DNA of 64,000 nt from an uncultured Lachnospiraceae bacterium. Lineage in GTDB: Bacteria; Bacillota; Clostridia; Lachnospirales; Lachnospiraceae. Position numbers and translations under genes: made by a program. Positions 8,788-15,620 of the stretch are shown here, in pieces. The stretch spans positions 10,937-74,936 of the forward strand of contig CAJUAE010000007.1 of the NCBI GenBank assembly GCA_910583965.1. The letters run 5' to 3'. The notes below the pieces were generated by a model, which did not search any database, was not told the origin of the DNA, and saw nothing but the letters and a program-made list of their open reading frames with translations. Each line of letters begins with the position of its first letter. Position 1 is the stretch's first letter.

Positions 8788-9513
8788 TTAATGATAAAAC
8801 AGAAACTCATTTTTGGTTTCCTGTAATGTGTATATGACAGCATAACGATCCGAAAAATCCTCGGATAAAATCAGAGTGGAATCCTTGCGAATATAGTTTT
8901 CCTTTTGTGTACGACCCATCTCTCCATCATCAAATTGCCTTGTCAAAATACCATTTGCTGTTTGATAAGTGCCGCTGCCGTCATATTGTGCTTGTAATTC
9001 TTTCAGTGAAGGGAGCAAACTTGGCCCACAAGTCATTAAATACGAAACGGTAGACATTCCAAACGTTTCTGTCACAAGCGCCTCAACCGTTTCGGCATCT
9101 GTACTACCTGCATAACCTGCCATATGAAGTCTATCACTCAACAATTCTCGAAAGGCTGACGCAAACGCCTCATAAGCTGCTTGGTTACAGGCATCATAAC
9201 TTTCTTGTAAGACATTACATTGGAAGGTACCCTTCGTGCGTGCGGTCTGTTCCAACGTCAAATGAACATCAATTGTCAATTCTTGCATATAAGGTCTTAT
9301 CTCCTCCATAGAAACAGAAACTGCTTCTATATCTTGCAGCCAATCAAGCGCTGTGACAACTGCCTGATCTGTCATATCCAACTTTGCAGTCCACTGACCA
9401 GAGAGATTTCTGTCGCCAGACGCGAAAAAATACAAATATGCCAGAACCACAGTAGAGATAATCAAAGCGGGAAACAAAACACCAAATACTATTATCTTTA
9501 TTATTTTTCTCAT
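8788..9513 (-). CDS. Membrane-anchored hypothetical protein upstream of the carboxypeptidase
   Basis: A 241-residue protein with an N-terminal membrane segment (about residues 7-32, ending AYLYFFASGD) and an extracytoplasmic domain, including LSGQWTAKLDMTDQA and EEIRPYMQELTIDV. The family is not recognised. The start at 9513 has GGGGG about 7 bases upstream. It ends 43 bp before the carboxypeptidase start, so the two are probably cotranscribed and may act together in the envelope; that link is inferred from position only. Confidence 0.65.
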   Translation of the reverse strand: MRKIIKIIVFGVLFPALIISTVVLAYLYFFASGDRNLSGQWTAKLDMTDQAVVTALDWLQDIEAVSVSMEEIRPYMQELTIDVHLTLEQTARTKGTFQCNVLQESYDACNQAAYEAFASAFRELLSDRLHMAGYAGSTDAETVEALVTETFGMSTVSYLMTCGPSLLPSLKELQAQYDGSGTYQTANGILTRQFDDGEMGRTQKENYIRKDSTLILSEDFSDRYAVIYTLQETKNEFLFYH

Positions 9514-9839
9514 TCTTTTCCCCCTACAAATTAATAGGATAGCCTTTTGGAATATCAGGTGCACAACAACTTCGAGAATCTATCCTATTTTCTATCCATC
9601 ATACTAACACAACTCTTGTGGCTTTTCAATCAGTCTTATAAGAATCTATTTATTATTCATACCCTAGCATTTGAAAAAATCATTCTCGTTAGGAATTATG
9701 AGTGTAAGAGAAAACAGCACTACTATTGCAAAGGGTCTTACAGAATACTATAATCAGAAAGAGATAAAAATATAAAACAAATAAATCATTAGCTCTACAA
9801 TACTTAGGATCGTTTTGATGAAAACTTTACTTCATAGGA
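9514..9839. other. Intergenic region, nothing clear
   Basis: About 325 bp upstream of the 8788-9513 gene. It contains an AATAGGATA / TATCCTATT inverted repeat near 9530-9595, but no convincing gene, promoter or terminator was recognised. Confidence 0.4.
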
Positions 9840-10005
9840 CTAGTGCCCCATCCAGACAGAAACTAGACTTGTAAGATGCATGGTTTGTACCAGTGCTAAG
9901 CAAAATTTCGACAGCGATGTGTTGGCATCGTCTAGAAATTTTAACGACGCAACGATGTGAAACAGGCGGTTCACGAATCTAATTTCCGACCGGATAGAGT
10001 ACTAG
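9840..10005. mobile_element. MITE-like 166-bp structured element
   Basis: Ends form imperfect 16-bp inverted repeats: CTAGTGCCCCATCCAG at 9840-9855 and CCGGATAGAGTACTAG at 9990-10005 (12 of 16 paired). Inside are hairpins, including AAAATTTC/GAAATTTT enclosing GCGATG/CATCGT, and GTGAA/TTCAC. There is no coding frame. It directly follows the stop of the beta-helix gene. It may be a MITE or a structured RNA; target-site duplications were not evident. Confidence 0.45.
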
Positions 10006-10013
10006 CATAATCG

Positions 10014-11201
10014 TTAAATTCCCATAAGTGAGAGTCCAGTTGTATCGCAATCTACAAAATGTGTATCTTCTACTGGACCTTTTACTGTCACATTGTGAAA
10101 TGTTATGGTATTGAATTGATTATCAAACAATCCAACCCCCTCTTTTTCTAACTCCACTTCTATATGTTCCATCTGTATATTGGAAAAATGATTGTACGAA
10201 ATGTCATCTGTTTTATAAAAAATATGTTCCATCATTCCTTCCTTTATTTTTGACCCGCAAAAGACACCCTCGCCATTCCATCTTATTTCCTTGAATATAC
10301 AGCGAGAAAATCGATTTCTATTGGCATTCAATATCCCTTCTTCTTCCATGCGAATTCTCTCAAACAGACAATTCTGAAACAAATTATTATCCAATTGTAT
10401 GTAGTTTTCTTCAAATGTATCATGAAAAACACAATTTATAAATTGACATTGCTCTATCGAAATGCATCCTATCTTAAAATGATTGTCAAATATCACATTC
10501 CGAAAGAGACATTTGCATATTTTAATATCCTCTGTCTCAATTCCTTCTATATAACAGTTTTCTATCTCCATCTTAATAAAGCGAATATTTTTACATGTTA
10601 TCCCTATAATTTTTCGATTTTCTATCCTTTGTTTGACAAAGCGCAAGCATTCCTTGGGCTGATACATTGCTTTCTCATACTCTTTTATTTCCCTTCTTGC
10701 TTCCATTATTTCTGAGATTATTTTCTGGTCATTTACAATTTCCAAATCAGTTATCCGATTGTCACTTTTGGGTACACCAAAGCAGATAAGTAAGTCTGGA
10801 GAAAGCAAATAATGATAGTACACAATATAAAAGATATCATGATAATCATAAAAATCACTTGGATATCGCCAATAATATTTCTTATAATCTTCCTCAACAT
10901 AATAAACAAAAGTTGGGGTTCCATATTTTTTAATCATTTTACTAAGAGGATCGCCCATTTTTATATCCAATCCCATATCAGCAATCAATTTATTGACAAT
11001 ATAAAACAATTTTTTATCATAATGTGAAATTGCGTGAAATCGCACTACACAAATATCTTTCTCGTCTTCTTTTCTATACAAAATCACGCTATCAAATCCA
11101 TATAATTGTGCACTGCCAGAAACATCTGCATAGTTAAAGTTTGGCTCAAAAACCCAATCCTCATCTAATATACTTTTTAAAGATAAGTTTTTTATATTCA
11201 T
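10014..11201 (-). CDS. Hypothetical protein with predicted right-handed beta-helix C-terminus
   Basis: 395 residues, not recognised as a named family. The N-terminal part (1-160) is rich in Tyr and Asp (YYWRYPSDFYDYHDIFYIVYY). The C-terminal half has degenerate repeats alternating hydrophobic and polar residues, often with Cys/Asn/Phe turns (CKCLFRNVIFDNHF, CQFINCVFHDTF, NRFSRCIFKEI, NQFNTITFHNV), as in pentapeptide or beta-helix folds. Its ATG overlaps the TGA of the Imm22-like gene (ATGA), implying translational coupling. A role in an immunity cluster is inference. Confidence 0.6.
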   Translation of the reverse strand: MNIKNLSLKSILDEDWVFEPNFNYADVSGSAQLYGFDSVILYRKEDEKDICVVRFHAISHYDKKLFYIVNKLIADMGLDIKMGDPLSKMIKKYGTPTFVYYVEEDYKKYYWRYPSDFYDYHDIFYIVYYHYLLSPDLLICFGVPKSDNRITDLEIVNDQKIISEIMEARREIKEYEKAMYQPKECLRFVKQRIENRKIIGITCKNIRFIKMEIENCYIEGIETEDIKICKCLFRNVIFDNHFKIGCISIEQCQFINCVFHDTFEENYIQLDNNLFQNCLFERIRMEEEGILNANRNRFSRCIFKEIRWNGEGVFCGSKIKEGMMEHIFYKTDDISYNHFSNIQMEHIEVELEKEGVGLFDNQFNTITFHNVTVKGPVEDTHFVDCDTTGLSLMGI

Positions 11202-11923
11202 TTGTTGTTATCCCTTTTGTCGATACATTCTACTATATTATTTTTCTCTGTAGGCTTTATGGATAGTGCATGAGGCATTTCCACACGGTCCCACGCATCT
11301 CCATACTCACGCACAATGGTCACAATTCCCAACAGACGCAAAGGGTCAAGTGCGGTAAATATCTTTCCTTCTTTTTCTGCATTCCATTTAAAATAGTCCT
11401 TCTCATCCCACCCATTTTCATTTGTTAAGGAAATATTGTATCCCCAATCAACCAACTTATTGATTGCATATTGATACATTTTTGCATGATCTTCTATCTT
11501 ATTTGGCAATGGTTCTGGATAAGTCCCCAAAAATCTAAAAGATCCAAACTCATCATTTTGGATTTCCAGAACTTCACCTTCATATTTCATTCTGCCAATA
11601 ATAATAACGGTATTATATTGTCTATCGAAATGATTGGGATAATCTTTTTTCAGTAAATTCAAATCAAATACTGCCGCGTCTGCAAAGATCTCGTCAATAT
11701 CATTTGACCTTTGTGTGTTTACAATCGCAGTATAATATTCATCATCATAATAATTAATATGAAAATCAATTCCAAATTGAGAACCAATACAATCCATTTC
11801 TAACAAAGTCAAATACTGCTGTAAATACTGCTCAAGTATTTCTTTCGATTGACAGACACCCACAAAAACGGAAAGATATAAATTATTTCTAAAATCATAC
11901 TCTTTTTGTTTTACTTTTTTCAT
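11198..11923 (-). CDS. Imm22-like immunity protein with extra C-terminal domain
   Basis: 241 residues. The N-terminal part (LYLSVFVGVCQSKEILEQYL ... SQFGIDFHINYYDDEYY) fits the Imm22 immunity family, whose members neutralise nuclease or other toxins of polymorphic toxin systems. The C-terminal 75 residues (INKLVDWGYNISLTNENGW ... LDPLRLLGIVTIVREYGDAW) recur in the next two genes. The start at 11923 is chosen for GGGGGA five bases upstream. It is preceded by a 100-bp leader also found before the ABC-F gene. No toxin gene is adjacent, so it looks like an orphan immunity gene. Confidence 0.65.
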   Translation of the reverse strand: MKKVKQKEYDFRNNLYLSVFVGVCQSKEILEQYLQQYLTLLEMDCIGSQFGIDFHINYYDDEYYTAIVNTQRSNDIDEIFADAAVFDLNLLKKDYPNHFDRQYNTVIIIGRMKYEGEVLEIQNDEFGSFRFLGTYPEPLPNKIEDHAKMYQYAINKLVDWGYNISLTNENGWDEKDYFKWNAEKEGKIFTALDPLRLLGIVTIVREYGDAWDRVEMPHALSIKPTEKNNIVECIDKRDNNK

Positions 11924-12023
11924 TTTAATCCCCCATGCCGCCTTTTGGCAGCTCAAATAGACTGTGTGAAATTTAATCGTTCTTAGGCAGTGTTTTTGCT
12001 GCCTTAGAACTATTTTTCACGCG
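11924..12023 (-). repeat. Leader repeat shared with the ABC-F gene (copy 1)
   Basis: Reads, on the minus strand, GTGAAAAATAGTTC, the hairpin TTCTAAGGCAG/CTGCCTAAGAA, TTTCACA, then GAGCTGCC aaaa GGCGGC and ATGGGGGATTAAA before the start codon. The second copy is at 15493-15620 on the plus strand. It carries the ribosome site GGGGGA used by both genes. Confidence 0.75.
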
Positions 12024-12058
12024 AACTCCCATCTGCCCGTCTTTGCGGGCTGTACAAA

Positions 12059-12499
12059 TCAGGATGGTGAAATTTTAATTTCACACGAATCCCTCTCATC
12101 AGCATCCTCAATTTGATCTGGATCAAGTATCTTGCCCCACATGCATTCCATATTATCCAATTCTCCCGGTATAGACTTAATAGAAAAAGATTGGGGCACA
12201 TCACTATATCTCCAATCTTCTCCATACTCTTGTATAATTGTGACAAGCCCCAATAGTCGAAGTGGGTTCTTTGCAGAATATGTCTTCCCATCTTTTTGTG
12301 CTAACCATTCCCATGAATCTCCAAAATCAGCAGAATCTTGAACTTTAGAAACCATATATCCCCACTGTATTAATTTATACACTGCATATCTATCTGTATT
12401 TCCAGCTTCTGCTATCACAGTGATAGACTTTTCTTCACAATTAATAGGATTCTGTTTATCAGCCATATCCACCTTGTTATGCCCCTTTCCCTCATTCAA
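12059..12499 (-). CDS. Paralogue of the Imm22-associated C-terminal domain, 146 aa
   Basis: Contains the domain seen at the end of the 11198-11923 product: YAVYKLIQWGYMVSKVQD ... GKTYSAKNPLRLLGLVTIIQEYGEDW (about residues 38-100), with charged N- and C-terminal extensions. The start at 12499 overlaps the TGA of the upstream gene as ATGA, which favours it over an internal ATG at 12463. Soluble, no signal. Function unknown; an immunity role is inferred from sequence kinship and clustering. Confidence 0.65.
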   Translation of the reverse strand: MNEGKGHNKVDMADKQNPINCEEKSITVIAEAGNTDRYAVYKLIQWGYMVSKVQDSADFGDSWEWLAQKDGKTYSAKNPLRLLGLVTIIQEYGEDWRYSDVPQSFSIKSIPGELDNMECMWGKILDPDQIEDADERDSCEIKISPS

Positions 12500-12735
12500 A
12501 TTAACATCTTTACACTTTCAGGAAACTCTATATCTGATACCCAGTCATCGCGGATTGTATATAATGCAACTAATCCAATTGGGTCCGTTGCATATAAAGT
12601 TAAATCAGAACGCTCTGCCTTCCAGTCCCATTCATACAACACATTATCAACAGGTTCCATAGAAAGCGCAAAATTATTCTTTATCAGATAATCGATACTA
12701 AGATCTGTCAAAGTACATACTGTTTGTTTTGCCAT
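12496..12735 (-). CDS. Short paralogue of the same domain, 79 aa
   Basis: Consists almost only of the shared domain in diverged form: LSIDYLIKNNFALSMEPVD ... LYATDPIGLVALYTIRDDW. The start at 12735 is chosen because GGGGTG lies six bases upstream; a GTG nine bases earlier sits on that ribosome site. It ends in an ATGA overlap with the next gene. It is the first of three tandem relatives, consistent with local duplication and divergence. Confidence 0.6.
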   Translation of the reverse strand: MAKQTVCTLTDLSIDYLIKNNFALSMEPVDNVLYEWDWKAERSDLTLYATDPIGLVALYTIRDDWVSDIEFPESVKMLI

Positions 12736-13041
12736 TCCTATCACCCCACTTGTTAAGATTCACTTTTAATTTATCATATAACAAAATCAACACAATATAA
12801 AGCTTGGTTCATTCACAATACACGCTTTTATTATTGTCATAATACAGGCTGCTTCGCACAGAAGTGCTAAATTTCACGTAAAAAACGTCAAAGACAAGCA
12901 TTTTTCATCTTGAAGATGAATTACAACAATCGATGTACATGATGAATATTAAGTAATTTACTCCCCCCACTAAATAAATTACAACAATTGATATGCACGA
13001 TGCAAGTGTAAAAAATAACTTATTATTTCCCATTACAAAAA
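12736..13041. other. Intergenic region with a two-copy imperfect direct repeat
   Basis: AT-rich and without a gene. The motif AATTACAACAAT-GATGT-CA-GATG occurs at about 12911-12936 and again near 12976-13001 with a few changes. A CTTC/GAAG hairpin (CATCTTGAAGATG) lies between 12898 and 12911. No promoter could be assigned with confidence. Confidence 0.4.
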
Positions 13042-13299
13042 TCAATCATATAAATCAAAAAAACCTTTTTCTATAATAGTACCTGCTATTTTCATATATT
13101 CATCAAAGCTTTTGCTCTTATCGTTAAATCGTCGAATCCAAACTTGCTGAATATAATTTGCAAGTTTGGATTCGACGATATCTTTGGTTTTATATATCAC
13201 TTCATTAACATCACAAAGTGCATTATAGAATTGTTTATCCGCCCGTGACTCATGAGGATTTTTATTATTACATAACCATTCATTAAAGCAGGTTGTCAA
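13042..13299 (-). CDS. Hypothetical protein, 85 aa, coupled to the truncated upstream gene
   Basis: Not recognised. Helical, charged, with FNEWLCNNKNPHESRADKQF and a C-terminal IAGTIIEKGFFDLYD. The most plausible start is TTG at 13299, whose last two bases form the TGA stop of the preceding frame (TTGA overlap). No Shine-Dalgarno is visible, so expression would depend on coupling to an upstream gene that is itself damaged. May be decaying. Confidence 0.4.
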   Translation of the reverse strand: MTTCFNEWLCNNKNPHESRADKQFYNALCDVNEVIYKTKDIVESKLANYIQQVWIRRFNDKSKSFDEYMKIAGTIIEKGFFDLYD

Positions 13300-13517
13300 T
13301 ACTTCAAAGTCTCGTTCCAATCAGCAGAACTTACAAAACCCTCTTTCCAACCATTATCCTCATTCACAATATATTTATCAACCACAAAACATTCTTTCGG
13401 ATACTTCTTAAAACCTGCCAGCGAATAATACCGTTCTATTGCTTTCAATGCCTCTTGTTCAGAACTATAGATACCCAAAATTTTAACTTCTTCATGTTCA
13501 TCATTTGGACCATATTC
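13296..13517 (-). pseudogene. 5'-truncated DUF7336-like gene
   Basis: The frame reads EYGPNDEHEEVKILGIYSSE ... followed by EALKAIERYYSLAGFKKYP and KEGFVSSADW, which matches the small DUF7336 domain except for its first dozen residues. Upstream of the EYGP codon is an in-frame TAA (13518-13520). No ATG/GTG is available in frame; the only start is a TTG at 13478, inside the conserved part and without a ribosome site. I therefore read it as missing its 5' end. Function of the family is unknown; it often sits among immunity or accessory genes. Confidence 0.55.
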
Positions 13518-13547
13518 TTAATCCTCCTGCCCCTTTGAATTTGTGTA

Positions 13548-13806
13548 ATTAGATAAGAGAAAGACTCTTTTCCTACTTGCGCGCCAGATGCGAGCTGCTT
13601 TCGCTGTATTGTTCCTTACCGTGTGCAATCGAGTAGGAAGATTTATCTACTCATCGCGTGACCCATGCACCGCCTTAGCGGCTTATTTCTTCCCCGTGTG
13701 CAATCGAGTAGGAAGATTTATCTACTCATCGCGCCCCGATCACTGTCAGCGAACCGATAAATCGGTTTGATGACAAATTTCACTTGGGTGCCCGTGTGCA
13801 TAAAAA
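13548..13806. repeat. Composite array of the terminator-tail repeat (three units)
   Basis: Includes an exact 40-bp direct repeat (13619-13658 and 13694-13733) built on the GAGTAGGAAGAT...ATCTACTC hairpin. A unit with GCGCGCCAGATGCGAGCTGC precedes it. A 62-bp block at 13745-13806 is identical to 22254-22315 and contains the CCGATAAATCGG hairpin, ending GTGTGCATAAAAA. It lies downstream of the membrane-protein gene at 13853. Frames reading through it are spurious. Confidence 0.8.
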
Positions 13807-13852
13807 GAGCAGAATAGTTTTATTAAACCATTCCACTCTCTATACTCATAAT

Positions 13853-14323
13853 CTATCTTGGATTATATTTTCCTGCAAGGAATTTTATTACAGCAATAAT
13901 TACCAAAAATCCAGAAAGATATCCAATTACTTGTTGTTCCTGCTCAGAAGTTCCATCCAGTCTAGCATAGATTTTTACATAACAGTTGCCTAGAAAAATA
14001 ATCGTCACGACTGTAGATGCAAACGTGCCGATAAAAGGAATAAACGGACAGATAAACAACAATACCCACCAAAATTTATAAAGCATTGCCGGAACAGAAA
14101 ATGTCCCAAAAAGAGTTACTGTCTCTTGGTTGTCTGCCGCTGCATCTGCAAGTGCATACTGCTGTGCAAAAGGTATCCATGCCATCCAAGCCTTATCATA
14201 GCCCAAAGCTCTAAGTGCCTTCATATGTGCCAAAGATGACAATATGTAGCATAGTGCTACAATCCCTAGAATGACTAGCAAATATGCTCCTAAAAATGTT
14301 AAAAGTACAGTTAAATCGCTCAT
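13853..14323 (-). CDS. Multi-pass membrane protein, DUF5684-like
   Basis: 156 residues with about four hydrophobic segments: near residues 8-30, 70-85, 88-110 and 130-150. The central GYDKAWMAWIPFAQQYALADAA resembles the loop of DUF5684-type integral membrane proteins (K-W-A-WIPF). Start at 14323 with GGGAGG eight bases upstream; an upstream TTG at 14377 lacks one. Stand-alone gene. Function unknown. Confidence 0.65.
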   Translation of the reverse strand: MSDLTVLLTFLGAYLLVILGIVALCYILSSLAHMKALRALGYDKAWMAWIPFAQQYALADAAADNQETVTLFGTFSVPAMLYKFWWVLLFICPFIPFIGTFASTVVTIIFLGNCYVKIYARLDGTSEQEQQVIGYLSGFLVIIAVIKFLAGKYNPR

Positions 14324-14502
14324 TTTAAACCTCCCTCGTAATAACAATACAATTGTATAGAAAATCATCCTATACAATTAAACAAGAAAATTTCCTTACG
14401 CACCAAGTACATCTTATAAGAATTGTACACCAATAAACAAATGTTATAATATAACATTTTTCGCGTTTTGTCAACATATGTTTATATTTTTTCAAACCAA
14501 AT

Positions 14503-14692
14503 TGTAACAGTTCAGCCATTGCCCATTCATAAGTTGTCGAGTTGTATATTCTGACAGTTAATTTTGGCTATTTCCAACAACTTATTTCATGTTGGGCGTC
14601 CGCCCTATAAAATTGAATATACAAAATGCCTTATATGAGCAAGCTCCCAGCGGCATTTTGTATATTCAATTTTGCATGGCTGAACTGTTACA
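14503..14692. mobile_element. Complete MITE-like element with 6-bp target duplication
   Basis: A 190-bp non-coding element bounded by perfect 17-bp inverted repeats, TGTAACAGTTCAGCCAT at 14503-14519 and its complement at 14676-14692. It is flanked on both sides by CCAAAT (14497-14502 and 14693-14698), a likely target-site duplication. A second inner hairpin (AAAATTGAATATACAAAATGCC and its complement) occupies the right half. Shorter copies lie at 3985 and 29998. No transposase is in the window. Confidence 0.8.
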
Positions 14693-14879
14693 CCAAATTT
14701 TCAATATAAACGCGAAAAATATCCAACTGTGTGGTTTCATGTAATTTTCTATTTACAGAATTGATATATCTTGATCTTTCAACACCCAAAATATAATAGG
14801 ATCTCTCCATCTTCGAGGAAAAAGACTTTCTAGTAAGAAATCAAAACAAAAATTTTGTTTGATCGAGATAAAAGAATGC

Positions 14880-14908
14880 TTGACAACCAAACATTTTTTT
14901 ATTACAAT
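14880..14908 (+). promoter_or_regulatory. Sigma-A promoter of the ABC-F gene
   Basis: TTGACA at 14880-14885, 17-bp spacer, TACAAT at 14903-14908. Transcription from about 14915 would give a leader of roughly 700 nt before the ABC-F start at 15621. Confidence 0.75.
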
Positions 14909-14957
14909 ATAAAACTGAAATAAATCTAAAATTTTAAAGATCTATTAAATTCTAGCA

Positions 14958-15005
14958 ATGTTTTTATGTACAGGAATGTGGCAAGAACATATACCACACA
15001 AATAG
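14958..15005 (+). CDS. Candidate leader peptide (15 aa) of the ABC-F leader
   Basis: Short open frame MFLCTGMWQEHIPHK near the 5' end of the predicted transcript. A second frame (ATG at 14966, 29 codons to 15055) overlaps it out of frame. No strong Shine-Dalgarno is visible for either. Its place about 45 nt after the promoter and ahead of a run of hairpins is what ribosome-mediated attenuators use. Translation is inferred. Confidence 0.3.
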   Translation: MFLCTGMWQEHIPHK

Positions 15006-15044
15006 GTACAAAAAAGATTCCGAAAAACTATTTAAAAAGGGTGG

Positions 15045-15233
15045 TGGGAAGATGATGATTTAACAAAACAGAAAACACAAGTTGAGATTTTTATTTTAAG
15101 AGAACTGTATTTTTTATGTACAGAGTTCGTTCTTGTGTGTTTTTGTTTTGTTATGCGCAGTAGTTTCACTTACTGTGCGCAGTCATCATCTTCCTGCATT
15201 TGCGCAGGCTGAAAAATTATTTTTCAGCTTTTT
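15045..15233 (+). promoter_or_regulatory. Structured leader with intrinsic attenuator before the ABC-F gene
   Basis: GGAAGATGATGA near 15047 pairs with TCATCATCTTCC near 15183-15194. Inside, AACAAAACA-GAAAACACAAG pairs with CTTGTGTG-TTTTTGTTTTGTT, GAACTGTA with TACAGAGTTC, and TGCGCAGTA with TACTGTGCGCA. The leader ends in an intrinsic terminator: GCTGAAAAAT (15208-15217) with ATTTTTCAGC (15219-15228) and TTTTT. Premature termination relieved by stalled ribosomes is the expected logic; it is not shown. Confidence 0.6.
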
Positions 15234-15492
15234 CTATTCGTAGTTTTTTCTACATCAGTGCGCAAAAGAGAAAATAAATCTTCTTTTCTCAATTTTATCT
15301 GGAAGTTAAAACGATTCAAAAATAAATCTCCTTCGTGTTTTCATAAACAGATTTCCGACAAAGCATATAACTGCCGCGAAAGCATATATCGGCAAAATTT
15401 CAAAAAAGCTATATTTCAAATAGATTCTCAAAATCTTTTTGCATTTGTTTTTGCGACAAATTCCAAGAATCTATTCAAAAAACGGAGGGATA

Positions 15493-15620
15493 GTGTGAAA
15501 AATCGTTCTAAGGCAGCAAAAAACACTGCCTAAGAACGATTAAGTTTCACATAGGAAAAACGCAAAGGACAGCGTTTTTCATTTTTATTTGAGCCGCCAA
15601 AAGGCGGCATGGGGGATTTT
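15493..15620 (+). repeat. Leader repeat shared with the Imm22-like gene (copy 2)
   Basis: GTGAAAAATCGTTC, hairpin TTCTAAGGCAG/CTGCCTAAGAA, GTTTCACA, an extra AAAAACGC/GCGTTTTT hairpin absent from copy 1, then GAGCCGCC aaaa GGCGGC and ATGGGGGATTTT. It supplies the ribosome site for the ABC-F gene. The first copy lies at 11924-12023 on the other strand. Confidence 0.75.

Noticed and set aside
9840..10005. Group II intron or tmRNA fragment
   Set aside because: No domain V, no tRNA-like end and no tag frame; only generic hairpins and imperfect inverted ends are visible.
12010..12291. 93-codon minus-strand frame overlapping the 12059 gene
   Set aside because: Out of frame with the domain-bearing gene, no ribosome site and no recognisable sequence.
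13619..13733. Possible CRISPR array from the exact 40-bp direct repeats
   Set aside because: Only two copies, each an internal hairpin of a dispersed repeat family, no regular spacers and no cas genes.
13588..13770. 60-codon frame through the 13.6-kb repeats
   Set aside because: Entirely inside repeat units; the repeated peptide merely reflects the 40-bp direct repeat.
15258..15533. 91-codon frame in the ABC-F leader starting at GTG
   Set aside because: Lys/Phe-rich low-complexity product, no Shine-Dalgarno, and the 3' part runs into the shared leader repeat; better read as untranslated leader.
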